Origin: Conexibacter arvalis
GTDB lineage: Bacteria; Actinomycetota; Thermoleophilia; Solirubrobacterales; Solirubrobacteraceae
Assembly: GCF_014199525.1 (NCBI RefSeq)
Contig: NZ_JACHNU010000002.1
Location: 478,147 to 542,146 of the forward strand
Reading direction: 5' to 3'
DNA length: 64,000 bases
The notes under the pieces: model-generated
What the model was told of the DNA's origin: nothing
The model's database searches: none
What the model saw: only the letters and a program-made list of their open reading frames with translations
In this document: piece after piece, positions 1 to 8,532 of the stretch
How the letters are laid out: each line of letters begins with the position of its first letter
Numbering within the stretch: position 1 is the first letter of the stretch
Made by a program: the position numbers and the translations under genes

Positions 1-457
1 ACGGCAGCACCATCCAGGAGGCGAGCAGGCGCGTCCCGCAGAGGAAGGTCATCGAGCTGATGCCCATCACCTCGAGCGCGTCGATCTCCTCGGTGATCCG
101 CATCGAGCCGATCTCGGCGACGATGCCGGTGCCGACCTTGGCGGCCATCATGTAGCCGAAGGCGTACGGGACCAGCTCGCGCAGGTCGCACCACGCGGTG
201 AAGACGCCGGCGTAGTTCGGCGTGCCGGTGCCGCGCGTGAAGTACGCGCCCTCGATGCCGCACTGGAGGCCGATGATGAAGACGAGGCCCCAGATCACCA
301 GCGTCGAGGAGAGGATCAGCAGGCCGGCCTGACGCAGCGCCTCGCCGAAGAAGCGGAAGACGCGGCCGCCGTAGACCTCGCCGAAGATCCGCAAAGCGAA
401 GCGAACGATGTCGCCGAAGCTCTCGATCCAACTGCGCGGAACCGCCCACCAGCTCAT
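1..457 (-). CDS. MlaE/YrbE-type ABC transporter permease (partial, C-terminus beyond window)
   Basis: The visible 152 residues begin MSWWAVPRSWIES and match the start of the MlaE (YrbE) permease family, which with an Mce/MlaD protein and an ATPase moves lipids across the envelope. After an amphipathic N-terminal helix comes a hydrophobic segment (LLILSSTLVIWGLVFIIGLQ, about residues 46-65). Then come the MAAKVGTGIVAEIGSMRITE stretch and the EIDALEVMGI motif that marks the cytoplasmic coupling loop of this family. The start is the ATG at 457-455. The 3' part runs off position 1, so the rest of the transporter operon lies to the left. Family assignment is firm; the cargo cannot be told from this fragment. 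In actinobacteria such permeases usually come as pairs beside mce genes. Confidence 0.88.
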   Translation of the reverse strand, partial: MSWWAVPRSWIESFGDIVRFALRIFGEVYGGRVFRFFGEALRQAGLLILSSTLVIWGLVFIIGLQCGIEGAYFTRGTGTPNYAGVFTAWCDLRELVPYAFGYMMAAKVGTGIVAEIGSMRITEEIDALEVMGISSMTFLCGTRLLASWMVLP

Positions 458-627
458 GCGGCGCCTCCGCCGTTCGCTCTCCTCCACGCCATGCTGGGGC
501 GCGAGTCTAAGGGAGGGGCGCGCAGACCACCAAGTGGGAACCGTCGCGGGCGCTGCGGGCGAGCGCGAAGCGGCGCGGGCGGACGTGGAGCGACGGACGG
601 CCGAGCGGCGCGCGACCGGTGGCGCGC

Positions 628-3375
628 CTACGCACCCTCGGCGGCGAGCAGGCGCGTCAGCTCGGTGCGGGAGCGGACGTCGAGCTTGCGGTAGATCCGC
701 GACAGGTGGCGCTCGATCGTCTTCGGCGAGAGGAAGAGGGCGGCGGCGACCTCGCGGTTGGTCATCCCGTGCGCGACCATCAGCGCGACCTTCAGCTCGT
801 GCGGGCTCAGCTCGTCGCGGCCGGGCGGCGCCTCGCGATCGCGGTGCGCGCCGCCGGCCGCCGCCAGCTCGTCGGCGGCGCGCCGCGCCCACGGCTCGGC
901 CCCCAGCGCCCTGAACGTCTGCAGCGCCCGCTCGAGCGGCTCGCGCGCGTCCATCCGGCGCCGCCGCCGGCGCAGCCGCTCGCCCCACGCCAGCTCGGTC
1001 CGCGCCCGCTCGAACGGCGCCCCGTCGCGCGCGTGCCAGGCGAGCGCGGCGCGCGCGTGGTCGTCGACCGCCTCGACCGGCGCCAGCAGCATCCGCCCCC
1101 GCTCCAGCGCCGCGTGCGCCCAGGCGCCGCCGGTCCGCTCGGCGTCGGCGGCGAGCTCGGAGAGCTCCTGCTCTGCCTCGGCCGTCGCCCCGATCCGCAC
1201 GAGCGCCTCGACGAGGTCGCCCGCGAAGCGGACGACGTTCGGCTCGCGCCACTGCAGCAGCCGCGCCCGTTCCCGCGCCTGCCGCAGCGCGGCGGCGGCC
1301 GCCTCCGGCCGATCGGCCGCCAGCTCCGCGAGGCCCTCCGCGGCGAGCAGGTGGGTGCCGAGGTTGCGGGCGTGCGCGGCGTCGGTCAGCCGCAGCCCCT
1401 CGCGCGCGTGCGCGCGCGCCTGCTCGCTGCGCCCGCGCGCCGCCTCCAGGCGTGCGAGCGTCGAGAGGCAGAAGCCGTGGATCGTCTCCTGGTCGATCTC
1501 GCGCGCCAGCCGCACCGCCTCCTCGGCGTCGGCTTCGGCCTCGACCCAGCGGCCCTGGCGCTCGCGCAGCATCGCGCGCACCGTCAGCGGGTATGGCAGC
1601 GCGCCGAAGGCGCTGGCGGCGCGATAGCGGTCGATCAGCAGCTCGACGACGCGCTCGGCGCGCGCCGTGTCGTCGAGCCACAGCGACGCGTGCGCGAACA
1701 GCCCGACCTGCTCGCCGAGACCGGTCAGGTCGATCCCCGCCAGCCGCGGCTCGATCTCCGCCAGCTCGGGCGCGACCGCCGGCCCCTGCCCGTGGACGAC
1801 CCGCTGGACGCAGCTCATGATCCACGTCACCAGCTCGGCGACGCCGCCGACGCGCGCCGCCGAGGCTCGCGCGCGCTCCAGCACCGACGTCATCCCCGCG
1901 GGATCGCCCGTCATCGTGTAGCTGAACGACGACTCGAGCAGCAGCGCGGCCGCGCTCTCGTGGTCGCCGTCGGCGGCGGCGCGCGCCGCCTCCCCCTCGA
2001 GGATCCGCTGGGCCGCGAGCGGCTCGCCGCGCCGCATCGCGAGCTTGCCGCGCAGCCTCGCGACCGCCGGCGCCAGCTCGGGCGCGAGCTGCGGCTCGGC
2101 GCCGTCGAGCAGCGTCAGCGCCGTCGTCACGTGGCCGGCGACGGCGTGCTCCTGCGCGGCGTCGAGCGCGCGGCGGGCGCGGGCGGCCGGGTCGGTCGAC
2201 AGCTCCGCGGCGCGGGCGAAGGCGCGGGCGGCCTCCGCGTGGCCGTGGCGGGCACGCGCGTCGAAGGCGGCCTCCTCCAGCGCCGCCGCGACCGCCTCGT
2301 CGGCCCCGGCGGCGGCGTGCGCGAGGTGCCACGCGCGCACGCGCGGGTCGTCGGCGACGGCGCCGAGCGCGGCATGCGCCGTCCGCCGCTCGCTGCTCGC
2401 GGCGGCGTGGTAGACGGCCGAGCGCAGCAGCGGATGGCGGAAGGTCAGCTCGCCGCCGCGCTCGGTCACGATCCGCGCCTGCTCGGCGGGGACGAGCACC
2501 TCGTCGGCCAGGCCGAGGCGGCGCAGCGCGGCCGTCAGCAGGTCGACCTGGCCGCGGTGGAGCGCCGCCGCGACGAGCAGCGCGGCCCGCGTCGTCTCGG
2601 GCAGCTCGGCGACCTGGCGCACGTAGGCGCGCTCGACCGCCGCGCTCGCCGGCAGCGGGTCGGCGAGCGGCGCCTCGCCGGCCCGCTGCGCCGGCGTCAG
2701 CGCCGCCGGCAGCTCGATCAGCGCGAGCGGGTTGCCGGCGGTCGCCGCGACGATCGCGCGGGCGACGCCGTCGGGCAGCCGCGGCGCTCCGCGGCGCAGC
2801 AGCGTCAGCGCCGCCGGTTCGTCGAGCCCGTCGAGCGGCAGCTCCTCGACGCCGCTGAGGTCGAGCGCCGGCGCGACGCCGTCGCGGGCGGCGAGCAGCA
2901 CCCCGACGCCGGCGGCGGCGAGCCGGCGGGCGGCGAAGAGGACGGCGTCGCGGGAGGCGTCGTCGAACCAGTGGAGGTCGTCGACGACGGCGAGCAGCGG
3001 CCGGCGCTCGGCGGCGCGGGCGAGCAGGCCGAGCAGGGCAGCCGGCACCGCGAGCCGGTCATGCGGCGTCGGCGGCTCGAGCGCGAAGGCGCTGTCGATC
3101 GCGTGGCGCTGGGCGTCGGGCAGCCCGGCGCGCAGCGGGAGCAGCGGCGTGGCCAGCTCGAGCAGGCCGGCGTACGGGATCTCGGTGTCGGACTCGTAGC
3201 CGCGGGCGCGCAGCACCTGAAGACCCTCGCCGCCGGTCGCGATCGCCGCCTCGACGAGCGCGCTCTTCCCCACGCCAGCCTCGCCGCGGACGACCAGCGC
3301 GAAGGACGATCCCTCGTGCAGCGCGCGCAGCGTCCCCGTCAGCTGGGCGATCTCCCTCGTGCGACCGTCGAGCAT
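628..3375 (-). CDS. LuxR-family transcriptional regulator with N-terminal AAA/STAND ATPase
   Basis: This 915-residue protein resembles the large ATPase LuxR regulators of actinobacteria. A Walker A motif (GEAGVGKS, residues 31-38) is followed near residue 130 by a Walker B-like VVDDLHWFDD. A long Ala/Glu/Arg-rich helical middle (about 280-840) looks like TPR-type repeats. The last 65 residues form a GerE/LuxR helix-turn-helix (LSPHELKVALMVAHGMTNRE, then PKTIERHLSRIYRKLDVRSR). Such proteins are thought to bind a ligand or partner through the repeats, hydrolyse ATP and activate promoters. It stands alone between a lipid-transport operon and small hypothetical genes, so its target cannot be inferred. 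Arginine is written almost wholly with CGN codons, unlike several envelope genes in this window. Confidence 0.9.
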   Translation of the reverse strand: MLDGRTREIAQLTGTLRALHEGSSFALVVRGEAGVGKSALVEAAIATGGEGLQVLRARGYESDTEIPYAGLLELATPLLPLRAGLPDAQRHAIDSAFALEPPTPHDRLAVPAALLGLLARAAERRPLLAVVDDLHWFDDASRDAVLFAARRLAAAGVGVLLAARDGVAPALDLSGVEELPLDGLDEPAALTLLRRGAPRLPDGVARAIVAATAGNPLALIELPAALTPAQRAGEAPLADPLPASAAVERAYVRQVAELPETTRAALLVAAALHRGQVDLLTAALRRLGLADEVLVPAEQARIVTERGGELTFRHPLLRSAVYHAAASSERRTAHAALGAVADDPRVRAWHLAHAAAGADEAVAAALEEAAFDARARHGHAEAARAFARAAELSTDPAARARRALDAAQEHAVAGHVTTALTLLDGAEPQLAPELAPAVARLRGKLAMRRGEPLAAQRILEGEAARAAADGDHESAAALLLESSFSYTMTGDPAGMTSVLERARASAARVGGVAELVTWIMSCVQRVVHGQGPAVAPELAEIEPRLAGIDLTGLGEQVGLFAHASLWLDDTARAERVVELLIDRYRAASAFGALPYPLTVRAMLRERQGRWVEAEADAEEAVRLAREIDQETIHGFCLSTLARLEAARGRSEQARAHAREGLRLTDAAHARNLGTHLLAAEGLAELAADRPEAAAAALRQARERARLLQWREPNVVRFAGDLVEALVRIGATAEAEQELSELAADAERTGGAWAHAALERGRMLLAPVEAVDDHARAALAWHARDGAPFERARTELAWGERLRRRRRRMDAREPLERALQTFRALGAEPWARRAADELAAAGGAHRDREAPPGRDELSPHELKVALMVAHGMTNREVAAALFLSPKTIERHLSRIYRKLDVRSRTELTRLLAAEGA

Positions 3376-3486
3376 CGGCGCGAGTGTGCCAGCCGCCCTC
3401 GCGGCGCGGGAGGGAGAAAGGTGGAAAGCGCACGGTGCGAACGTCGCAGGCGCGCGCGACGTTCGTCGCAGGCCGCGCGCGCCCGC

Positions 3487-3858
3487 TCAGACCTGCACGC
3501 CGTGGTCGGCGAGCCAGTCGGAGACCGAGGTCGGCGGGTCGCCGCGCCATTCGGCGCGCGCGGCGAGGCGCATGATCGCGTCGGAGTCGGCGTCGAGCTC
3601 GTCGCGGCGGCGGGCGAGGTACTGGATCACGGCGCCGGTGACGGCGACGGCGGGGTCGTCGAGCTCGACGTCGGCGCCCTCGATCGCGTCGGCGAGCCGC
3701 TCCTCCAAGCCGTCGAGCACGCCGGTGACCGGCTCGTCGGCGTCCTCGAAGCGCTCCTGGATCGCGGCGATCGCGGCGTCCTGGCCGTCGGGATCTGTCA
3801 CGTCGACGGCGCGGTTGACGACCTCGGCGAGCGTGACGGGCTGTGGTTCGGTCGGCAT
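3487..3858 (-). CDS. Hypothetical acidic protein, 123 aa
   Basis: I do not recognise a family. The protein begins MPTEPQPVTLAEVVNRAVDV, is strongly acidic with many Asp/Glu residues, has no signal peptide or membrane segment and seems all-helical (EERLADAIEG, AVIQYLARRRDELDADSDAI). It ends WLADHGVQV. High GC at third codon positions and a clean ATG support real coding. It lies between the LuxR ATPase regulator and a small membrane protein, all on the minus strand, with gaps of about 100 bases that suggest separate transcription. Function unknown. Confidence 0.7.
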   Translation of the reverse strand: MPTEPQPVTLAEVVNRAVDVTDPDGQDAAIAAIQERFEDADEPVTGVLDGLEERLADAIEGADVELDDPAVAVTGAVIQYLARRRDELDADSDAIMRLAARAEWRGDPPTSVSDWLADHGVQV

Positions 3859-3958
3859 GTCGTCAGGGGTACCCAGCAGGGCGCGCGCGAAAGCGGCGCT
3901 CGCCTGACATGCCGACGCGGGGCGGCGACGGCGCGGCGGGGCTGCCGCGCGGGCCGCG

Positions 3959-4180
3959 TCAGCCGCCGCCGACGGTGCGGCGGAACATCAGGAAGCAGAC
4001 GACCGCGACGATCGCGGAGATCACCCACACCGCCGACGGGAACGAGGTCGCGAGCGCGAGCACCAGCCCGACGACGGCGACCAGGCCGAAGGCGCCCGAG
4101 GCCATCACGAGCTGGTAGGCCCGCTGCTCTCTCTGGCGACGGGTGGGGCGGTTGGAGGAACGGCGTTGGATGTCGCTCAT
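3959..4180 (-). CDS. Small membrane protein, 73 aa
   Basis: A short protein with a basic N-terminus (RRSSNRPTRRQREQR) and two hydrophobic stretches (about residues 24-45 and 49-66) separated by a Phe-Pro turn. It ends RRTVGGG. The arrangement predicts a two-pass inner-membrane protein with a positively charged cytoplasmic start. No family is recognised. It lies 31 bases downstream of the DedA/PAP2 gene on the same strand and could share its transcript. Confidence 0.7.
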   Translation of the reverse strand: MSDIQRRSSNRPTRRQREQRAYQLVMASGAFGLVAVVGLVLALATSFPSAVWVISAIVAVVCFLMFRRTVGGG

Positions 4181-4211
4181 CGGTCCATCTTCGCACGCGC
4201 CGGAAGCGCGC

Positions 4212-5831
4212 TCAGCGCGGGCCGAGCACCGGCGGCTCGGGCTCGGGCTCCAGCCTCGCGCGGCCGCTCGTGAAGAAGCCGACGACGAGCGCGACCATCC
4301 CGGTCAGCGCGAGCGTCGTCGAAGCCAGGCCCCAGCCGCCGGCGACGTCGGAGAACCAGTGGACGCGCAGGTAGATCCGCGACAGCCCGACGGCGACGGC
4401 GATCGCGATCCCGGCCGTCAGCACGATCGCGCGCGACGCCAGGCCCGGGAAGGCCCGCCGCAGCGCGATCGCGATCGCGACCCAGAAGACGGCGTAGGCG
4501 GCGTGGCCGGAGGGATAGGCGGAGCCGGCCGTCTCGACCAGCGGCTGCAGCGGCCGCGGCCGGTCGGTCGCCGCCTTCGTGATGTGGACGCCGGCGTAGG
4601 TGATGACGAGACCGGCGAGCAGCGCCAGCCCCTCCAGCCACTCGCGCCGCCACAACAGCACCGCGGCGACGAGCACGAGCGCGCCACCCGCGACCGGCAG
4701 CGCGCCGAGATGGGTGACGACCTTGGCGGCCTCGGTCAGCCACGCGGCATGGAGGTCGGCCGACCAGCGGACGCCGCGCTCGTCGCCCGGGGTCAGCTCG
4801 GTGATCGGGTCGAGCACGATCAGGTAGCCGAAGAAGACGAACGAGCCGACCGCGGCGATCGCCAGCAGAGAGGTCAGCTCCAGCCCCAGCTGCCCGGGCG
4901 TGAGGCGGTTCCAGAGGAAGCGGGCCGGCCCGACCAGCCGACGGCCGAACGCGCGCACGAAGCGCACGACCGGGCCGATCGCCGGCTTGCCCTCCTGGGC
5001 GTCGAGGAAGGCGTCGAGCTGCTCGCGGTTGCGCTCGACCCGCAGCCAGCGGACCGCGACGACGATCGCGACGACGACGGTGATCACGACGCCGAGCGCG
5101 AACGTCCCCTGTCTGGCGATCTCCAGGACTCTGTCGATCGATCTCCAGAAGAGGTAGCCGAGCAGGCAGAAGAAGGTGACCATGATCCCGGCGGCGAGCA
5201 CGTCGTACGGGAGGAAGCGGCGGGTTCTCATGCCCGAGGAGCCGGCGACGAACGGCGAGACGGCGCGCACGAGGCCGACGAAGCGGCCGAGGAAGACGGC
5301 CTTGCCGCCGTGCTTGGCGTAGAAGGCCTCGACCTGCTCGATTCTGTGCTCGTCGATCTTCACGCGCGGGCCGTGCTTGACGAGGAAGGCGCGTCCCAGC
5401 TTGCGTCCTATGAAGAAGCTCGTGAGGTCGCCGGCGACCGCGGTCACCCACGCGATCGCTATCAGCAGGACGATGTCGATCTGCCCCTGGCCGGCGACGA
5501 CGCCGCCGACGACGATCGCGGTCTCGCCGGGGACGAGCAGGCCGATCCCGGCGCCGCTCTCCAGGAAGCAGAGCAGCGCGACGAGCAGGTAGGTCCACGT
5601 GCCGAGCGCCTCGCCGACGTCGGTCAGGACCTGCTCGAAGTCGGGCATCTCGATCAGCCCGGTGCCGTAGACGGCGGCGCCGATCGCGACGAGGCCGAGC
5701 CCGATCATCAGCGGCGGCTCGAGTCTGCGCCGTCTCCACCAGACGAACGCCGCCAGCGCCGCGGCGACGGCGAACCAGATCGGCTTCACGCGCTGCCCCG
5801 TCCGCCGTGCATGGGCGACATCCTGACGCAC
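4212..5831 (-). CDS. DedA-family / PAP2-phosphatase fusion membrane protein
   Basis: A 539-residue integral membrane protein made of two known modules. The N-terminal half (about residues 20-220) is a DedA/SNARE-associated domain, with the re-entrant helix signature LLVPGETAIVVGG, then DLTSFFIGRKLG and FLGRFVGLVRAVSPFVAG. DedA proteins act as lipid scramblases or polyprenyl-phosphate translocases. The C-terminal half (about 320-530) is a PAP2 phosphatase with all three catalytic motifs: KAATDRPRP, YPSGHAAY and SRIYLRVHWFSD. Joining a translocase-like domain to a lipid-pyrophosphate phosphatase suggests recycling of undecaprenyl (pyro)phosphate, but this is inferred. The start taken is a GTG at 5831; a second GTG about 14 codons later (VKPIWFAV) is equally plausible and nearer the first membrane helix. 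Confidence 0.9.
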   Translation of the reverse strand: MRQDVAHARRTGQRVKPIWFAVAAALAAFVWWRRRRLEPPLMIGLGLVAIGAAVYGTGLIEMPDFEQVLTDVGEALGTWTYLLVALLCFLESGAGIGLLVPGETAIVVGGVVAGQGQIDIVLLIAIAWVTAVAGDLTSFFIGRKLGRAFLVKHGPRVKIDEHRIEQVEAFYAKHGGKAVFLGRFVGLVRAVSPFVAGSSGMRTRRFLPYDVLAAGIMVTFFCLLGYLFWRSIDRVLEIARQGTFALGVVITVVVAIVVAVRWLRVERNREQLDAFLDAQEGKPAIGPVVRFVRAFGRRLVGPARFLWNRLTPGQLGLELTSLLAIAAVGSFVFFGYLIVLDPITELTPGDERGVRWSADLHAAWLTEAAKVVTHLGALPVAGGALVLVAAVLLWRREWLEGLALLAGLVITYAGVHITKAATDRPRPLQPLVETAGSAYPSGHAAYAVFWVAIAIALRRAFPGLASRAIVLTAGIAIAVAVGLSRIYLRVHWFSDVAGGWGLASTTLALTGMVALVVGFFTSGRARLEPEPEPPVLGPR

Positions 5832-5867
5832 GCGACACCCGCAGGGGGTGCGGTTGGCCGCACGTCG

Positions 5868-6335
5868 TCAGTCGGGGCGGCCGTGCAATGCCAGCGCCTG
5901 GTTCTTCCAGCGCGGGTCGTCGGTCACCTCGCGACCGAGCCAGTCCGGCGTCGTGAAGGCGTTCGCGGCGGCGTCGTCGGGGAACTCGACCTCGGCGACG
6001 ACCAGCCCCGCCAGCTCCTCCTCGTAGAGGTCGACCTCGAAGACGAGCCCGTCGGCCGCCGGCACGCGGTAGCGGCGCTTGACGATCCGGCGCCCCGCGG
6101 TGAGCGGCCACAGCGCCTCGAACCGCTCGCGCCCGATCTCGACCTCCTCCTCGACCCGCCGCCGTCCGCCGCCGGCCTTGACCGTCAGCAGGGCGCGCTC
6201 GCCGGCCCGCCGGACCCGCACCTCGACGTCGCCGTCGAGCGCGAGGTAGCCCTGTGCGATCGCCTCGCTCGGATGCTCCTCGACGCCCTGGGGCGGGGCG
6301 TCGAGCAGGAACTTGCGCTCGATCTCGGCCGCCAC
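5868..6335 (-). CDS. CYTH-domain protein (triphosphate tunnel metalloenzyme family)
   Basis: This 155-residue protein begins MAAEIERKFLL, which carries the ExExK signature of the CYTH family. It continues with the alternating charged strands of the tunnel barrel (DVEVRVRRAGERALLTVK, EEEVEIGRERFEAL, RRIVKRRYRVP, VFEVDLYEEELAGLVVAEVE). CYTH enzymes bind triphosphates and a divalent metal; many bacterial members are inorganic tripolyphosphatases or of unknown substrate. It starts with GTG one base after the stop codon of the CHAD gene. This pairing recurs across bacteria and points to polyphosphate-linked metabolism. The exact substrate is not shown by the sequence. Confidence 0.9.
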   Translation of the reverse strand: MAAEIERKFLLDAPPQGVEEHPSEAIAQGYLALDGDVEVRVRRAGERALLTVKAGGGRRRVEEEVEIGRERFEALWPLTAGRRIVKRRYRVPAADGLVFEVDLYEEELAGLVVAEVEFPDDAAANAFTTPDWLGREVTDDPRWKNQALALHGRPD

Positions 6336-6336
6336 G

Positions 6337-7272
6337 TCACGCCCCGTCGGCGGACCGCGCGGCGGCGCCGGCCTCGGCGGCCGCCGCGTCGACCCAAGCG
6401 CGCACGCGCCGCTCGAACGCCTTCGGCCGCTCGGCGTAGAGGCGCGCCGCGATCCGCCTCGCCTCGTCCTGCAGCTCGCCGCGACGCCGGTCGACCAGCT
6501 CCAGCAGCGGCTCCGGGTCGGCGGCGATCGCCGTCGGCAGGCCGTCGCCGCGCTCCAGCCGCGCCCGCAGCACGGCGAGGTCGTGGTCGTCGCCGAGCAG
6601 CTCGGAGAGCAGGTGGGCCTCCTCCCCGACCGCGTCGACGACCGGCGGCCAGACCGGCTTCAGCAGCCGGTGGTGGTACCAGAGGTCCTTCACGCGCTTG
6701 CGCCACTCGTGCAGCCGCTCAACCGTCGGCTCCTCCTCAGCTCTCGCGCGCTCGCGCGTCCCGCGCGCGTAGGCACGCGAGATCCCGGCGACGGCCGTCT
6801 CCCAGCCGGCGCCGTCGAGCGGCCACGCCGCGACGCGCTCCTGCGCGGCGCGCAGCTCCTGCGCGACGGCGGCGACGTCGGGCGCCCGCGCGCCATCGCG
6901 GGCGGCGGCGGCCTCGGCGGCCATCAGCGCCCGCAGCGCGGCGAACTCGCTCGCCGGCAGGCGGCCCGCGGCGCGCTCGGCGAGCCGCTCCACGGTCGCG
7001 ACGAGCACGTCGGCGTCGCGCGTCGAGGAGAGGCGCGCCTGCGCGTCGCGCAGCGCGGCGTTCTCGCGCCGGTAGGCGTCGTCGCCGAGCCGGGCGCGCA
7101 CGAGCCGCAGCAGCGCGCGCGTCTTCTTCAGGTGCTTGCGCGCCTCGTGGACGGCCGCGGCCGGGTCGTCGCCGGCATCCTCGAGGCGGGCGACGGCGCC
7201 GGTCAGCTGCTCGCGAGCGCTGGCGCGGACCGAGTCGGCGAGCGGATCGGAGATGCCGAGCCGATAGGACAT
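6337..7272 (-). CDS. CHAD-domain protein
   Basis: 311 residues forming a single CHAD (conserved histidine alpha-helical) domain. Conserved basic helices are seen at HEARKHLKKTRALLRL (about 43-58) and LHEWRKRVKDLWYHHRLLKP (about 195-215); both carry the His/Arg/Lys residues that bind polyphosphate in known members. Long Ala-rich amphipathic helices fill the rest. It is the first gene of a two-gene operon with the CYTH gene, one base apart. CHAD proteins associate with polyphosphate granules and are believed to partner or guide CYTH enzymes. Start ATG at 7272; the short gap to the divergent gene at 7387 must hold both promoters. Confidence 0.9.
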   Translation of the reverse strand: MSYRLGISDPLADSVRASAREQLTGAVARLEDAGDDPAAAVHEARKHLKKTRALLRLVRARLGDDAYRRENAALRDAQARLSSTRDADVLVATVERLAERAAGRLPASEFAALRALMAAEAAAARDGARAPDVAAVAQELRAAQERVAAWPLDGAGWETAVAGISRAYARGTRERARAEEEPTVERLHEWRKRVKDLWYHHRLLKPVWPPVVDAVGEEAHLLSELLGDDHDLAVLRARLERGDGLPTAIAADPEPLLELVDRRRGELQDEARRIAARLYAERPKAFERRVRAWVDAAAAEAGAAARSADGA

Positions 7273-7374
7273 CGCATTGCCAGCCTAACCCGGTCGCCTC
7301 CACGTCAAGCGCTCCGAACGCGCCAGCGCCACGCCGTGGCGCCCTACGCGCGGCGGCGGGCCCGGCCCGTCGGG

Positions 7375-7380
7375 TACGGT
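7375..7380 (+). promoter_or_regulatory. -10-like hexamer of a probable leaderless promoter
   Basis: TACGGT lies exactly six bases before the ATG of the next gene. Transcription would then start at or next to the A of the ATG, leaving no room for a Shine-Dalgarno site. The same arrangement (GGGTACG-C-T, six bases, ATG) recurs before the gene at 54676. No convincing -35 box is seen. Confidence 0.5.
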
Positions 7381-7386
7381 CGGGCC

Positions 7387-7782
7387 ATGGCCCCCGGACG
7401 CACGCCCGACACCGTCCCGCCGCGCGGCGGCAGATTCGACGCCGACGGCGACGCGACCCGGCGCACCCACCTCGCCAACGAGCGCACCTACCTGGCGTGG
7501 TGGCGCACCGGCCTGGCGTGCATGGCCGGGAGCCTCGGCGTCGGCAGGATCGTGCCGGCGCTGACGACCGGCAGCGAGCTGCTCGCGGCGATCGCCGGCG
7601 TCGCATTCGGGCTGCTCGGCGTCGCCTGCTTCCTCTACGGGGTGGTCCGCTACCGCCAGGTCGAGGAGGCGGTCCGTCGCGGCGAGTACCTTGGTCCCGA
7701 CGACCGCTTCGTGACGACGCTCGCCGTCGTCGGCATCGCGCTGACCGGCCTCATCATCGCGATCGTCGTGATCGACGCCTGA
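7387..7782 (+). CDS. DUF202/YidH-family membrane protein
   Basis: A 131-residue protein with the DUF202 (YidH) signature: the N-terminal LANERTYLAWWRTGLACMAG segment followed by three hydrophobic helices (about 34-55, 63-86 and 109-130). The family is widespread and uncharacterised; members are small inner-membrane proteins of unknown role. The ATG at 7387 is chosen because the LANERTYLAW motif follows soon after and a -10-like box sits six bases upstream. It is transcribed divergently from the CHAD gene and converges on the TetR gene, leaving only 15 bases between stops. Confidence 0.85.
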   Translation: MAPGRTPDTVPPRGGRFDADGDATRRTHLANERTYLAWWRTGLACMAGSLGVGRIVPALTTGSELLAAIAGVAFGLLGVACFLYGVVRYRQVEEAVRRGEYLGPDDRFVTTLAVVGIALTGLIIAIVVIDA

Positions 7783-7797
7783 GCGCCGCGCGCGAGC

Positions 7798-8403
7798 TCA
7801 CCCCGGCACGCCGATCGCCCGCCGCATCGCGCGGCGGGCCCGGTCGGGCGCGCTCGCGTCGCCGTGCAGCTGCAGCGCCTGGTTGAGCCCCATCGCGAAC
7901 GCGTTCCACTCGAACCAGACCTGCGCCGGGTCGCTGTCGGCGGGCAGCTCGCCGGCGGCGACGGCGGCGCGCACGTCGCGCTCGATCACCGCCCGCCACC
8001 GCCCCAGCGCCGCCACCACCCCGTCGCGGACGGGTCCCTCGCGGCCGTCGAACTCGGCCGCGGCGGCGGCCAGGAAGCAGCCGCCGGGGAAGACGCCGCT
8101 CTCGAGGTGCGCGACCCAGGCGTCGCAGATCGCAAGCAGCCGCTCGCGCCCCGCCGGCCGACTGGCGACCGGCTCCCAGACGGTCCGCGTGAAGATCCCG
8201 ACCGCCTCCTCCAGCGCCGCGAGCTGCAGCCGCTCCTTGGAGCCGAAGTGGCCGATCACGCCGGCCTTGCTCATCGACAGGTCGCCGGCGAGGCGGCCGA
8301 TCGTCAGCCCCTCCAGGCCGTCGGTCGAGGCGACCGCGACGGCGCGCGCGACGATCGCGTCGCGGGTCTCGAGCGCTGCGGCGGCCGACTTGCGCGGGCT
8401 CAT
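7798..8403 (-). CDS. TetR/AcrR-family transcriptional regulator
   Basis: A 201-residue repressor-type protein. The N-terminal DNA-binding domain contains the helix-turn-helix LTIGRLAGDLSMSKAGVIGH followed by FGSKERLQLA, typical of TetR. The C-terminal half resembles the YxaF/TetR_C ligand domain (CDAWVAHLESGVFPGGCFLA and FDGREGPVRD). It is divergent from a metallo-hydrolase gene, and a palindrome lies 20 bases from its start, so repression of both genes is likely. The ligand is unknown. Confidence 0.92.
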   Translation of the reverse strand: MSPRKSAAAALETRDAIVARAVAVASTDGLEGLTIGRLAGDLSMSKAGVIGHFGSKERLQLAALEEAVGIFTRTVWEPVASRPAGRERLLAICDAWVAHLESGVFPGGCFLAAAAAEFDGREGPVRDGVVAALGRWRAVIERDVRAAVAAGELPADSDPAQVWFEWNAFAMGLNQALQLHGDASAPDRARRAMRRAIGVPG

Positions 8404-8424
8404 GCCGCCGCAGTATAGATTACG

Positions 8425-8434
8425 AACGATCGTT
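8425..8434. promoter_or_regulatory. Palindromic operator between divergent tetR and metallo-hydrolase genes
   Basis: AACGATCGTT is a perfect 10-base palindrome embedded in a 14-base near-palindrome (CGAACGATCGTTTG). It sits in an AT-rich pocket (TATAGATTACG...TTGCTAAAT) inside otherwise very GC-rich DNA. Its place between the TetR gene (start 8403) and the plus-strand gene at 8533 is that of an autoregulated TetR operator overlapping a promoter. Confidence 0.65.
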
Positions 8435-8532
8435 TGCTAAATGGCCGGATGCTCCGCCGCGCCCGCGCTGCCGCCCCGCGGCGGCGCGCGGCCGCGGGCC
8501 GCAGGCGCCGGCCGCGACCCAAGGAGGGCACG

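Noticed and set aside
619-7886. Very long plus-strand open frames (1251 and 1247 codons) opposite the LuxR, DedA/PAP2 and CHAD genes
   Set aside because: They are shadows of minus-strand genes: composed of Arg/Gln/Pro-rich low-complexity sequence, without family motifs, and the opposite strand carries clear conserved domains.
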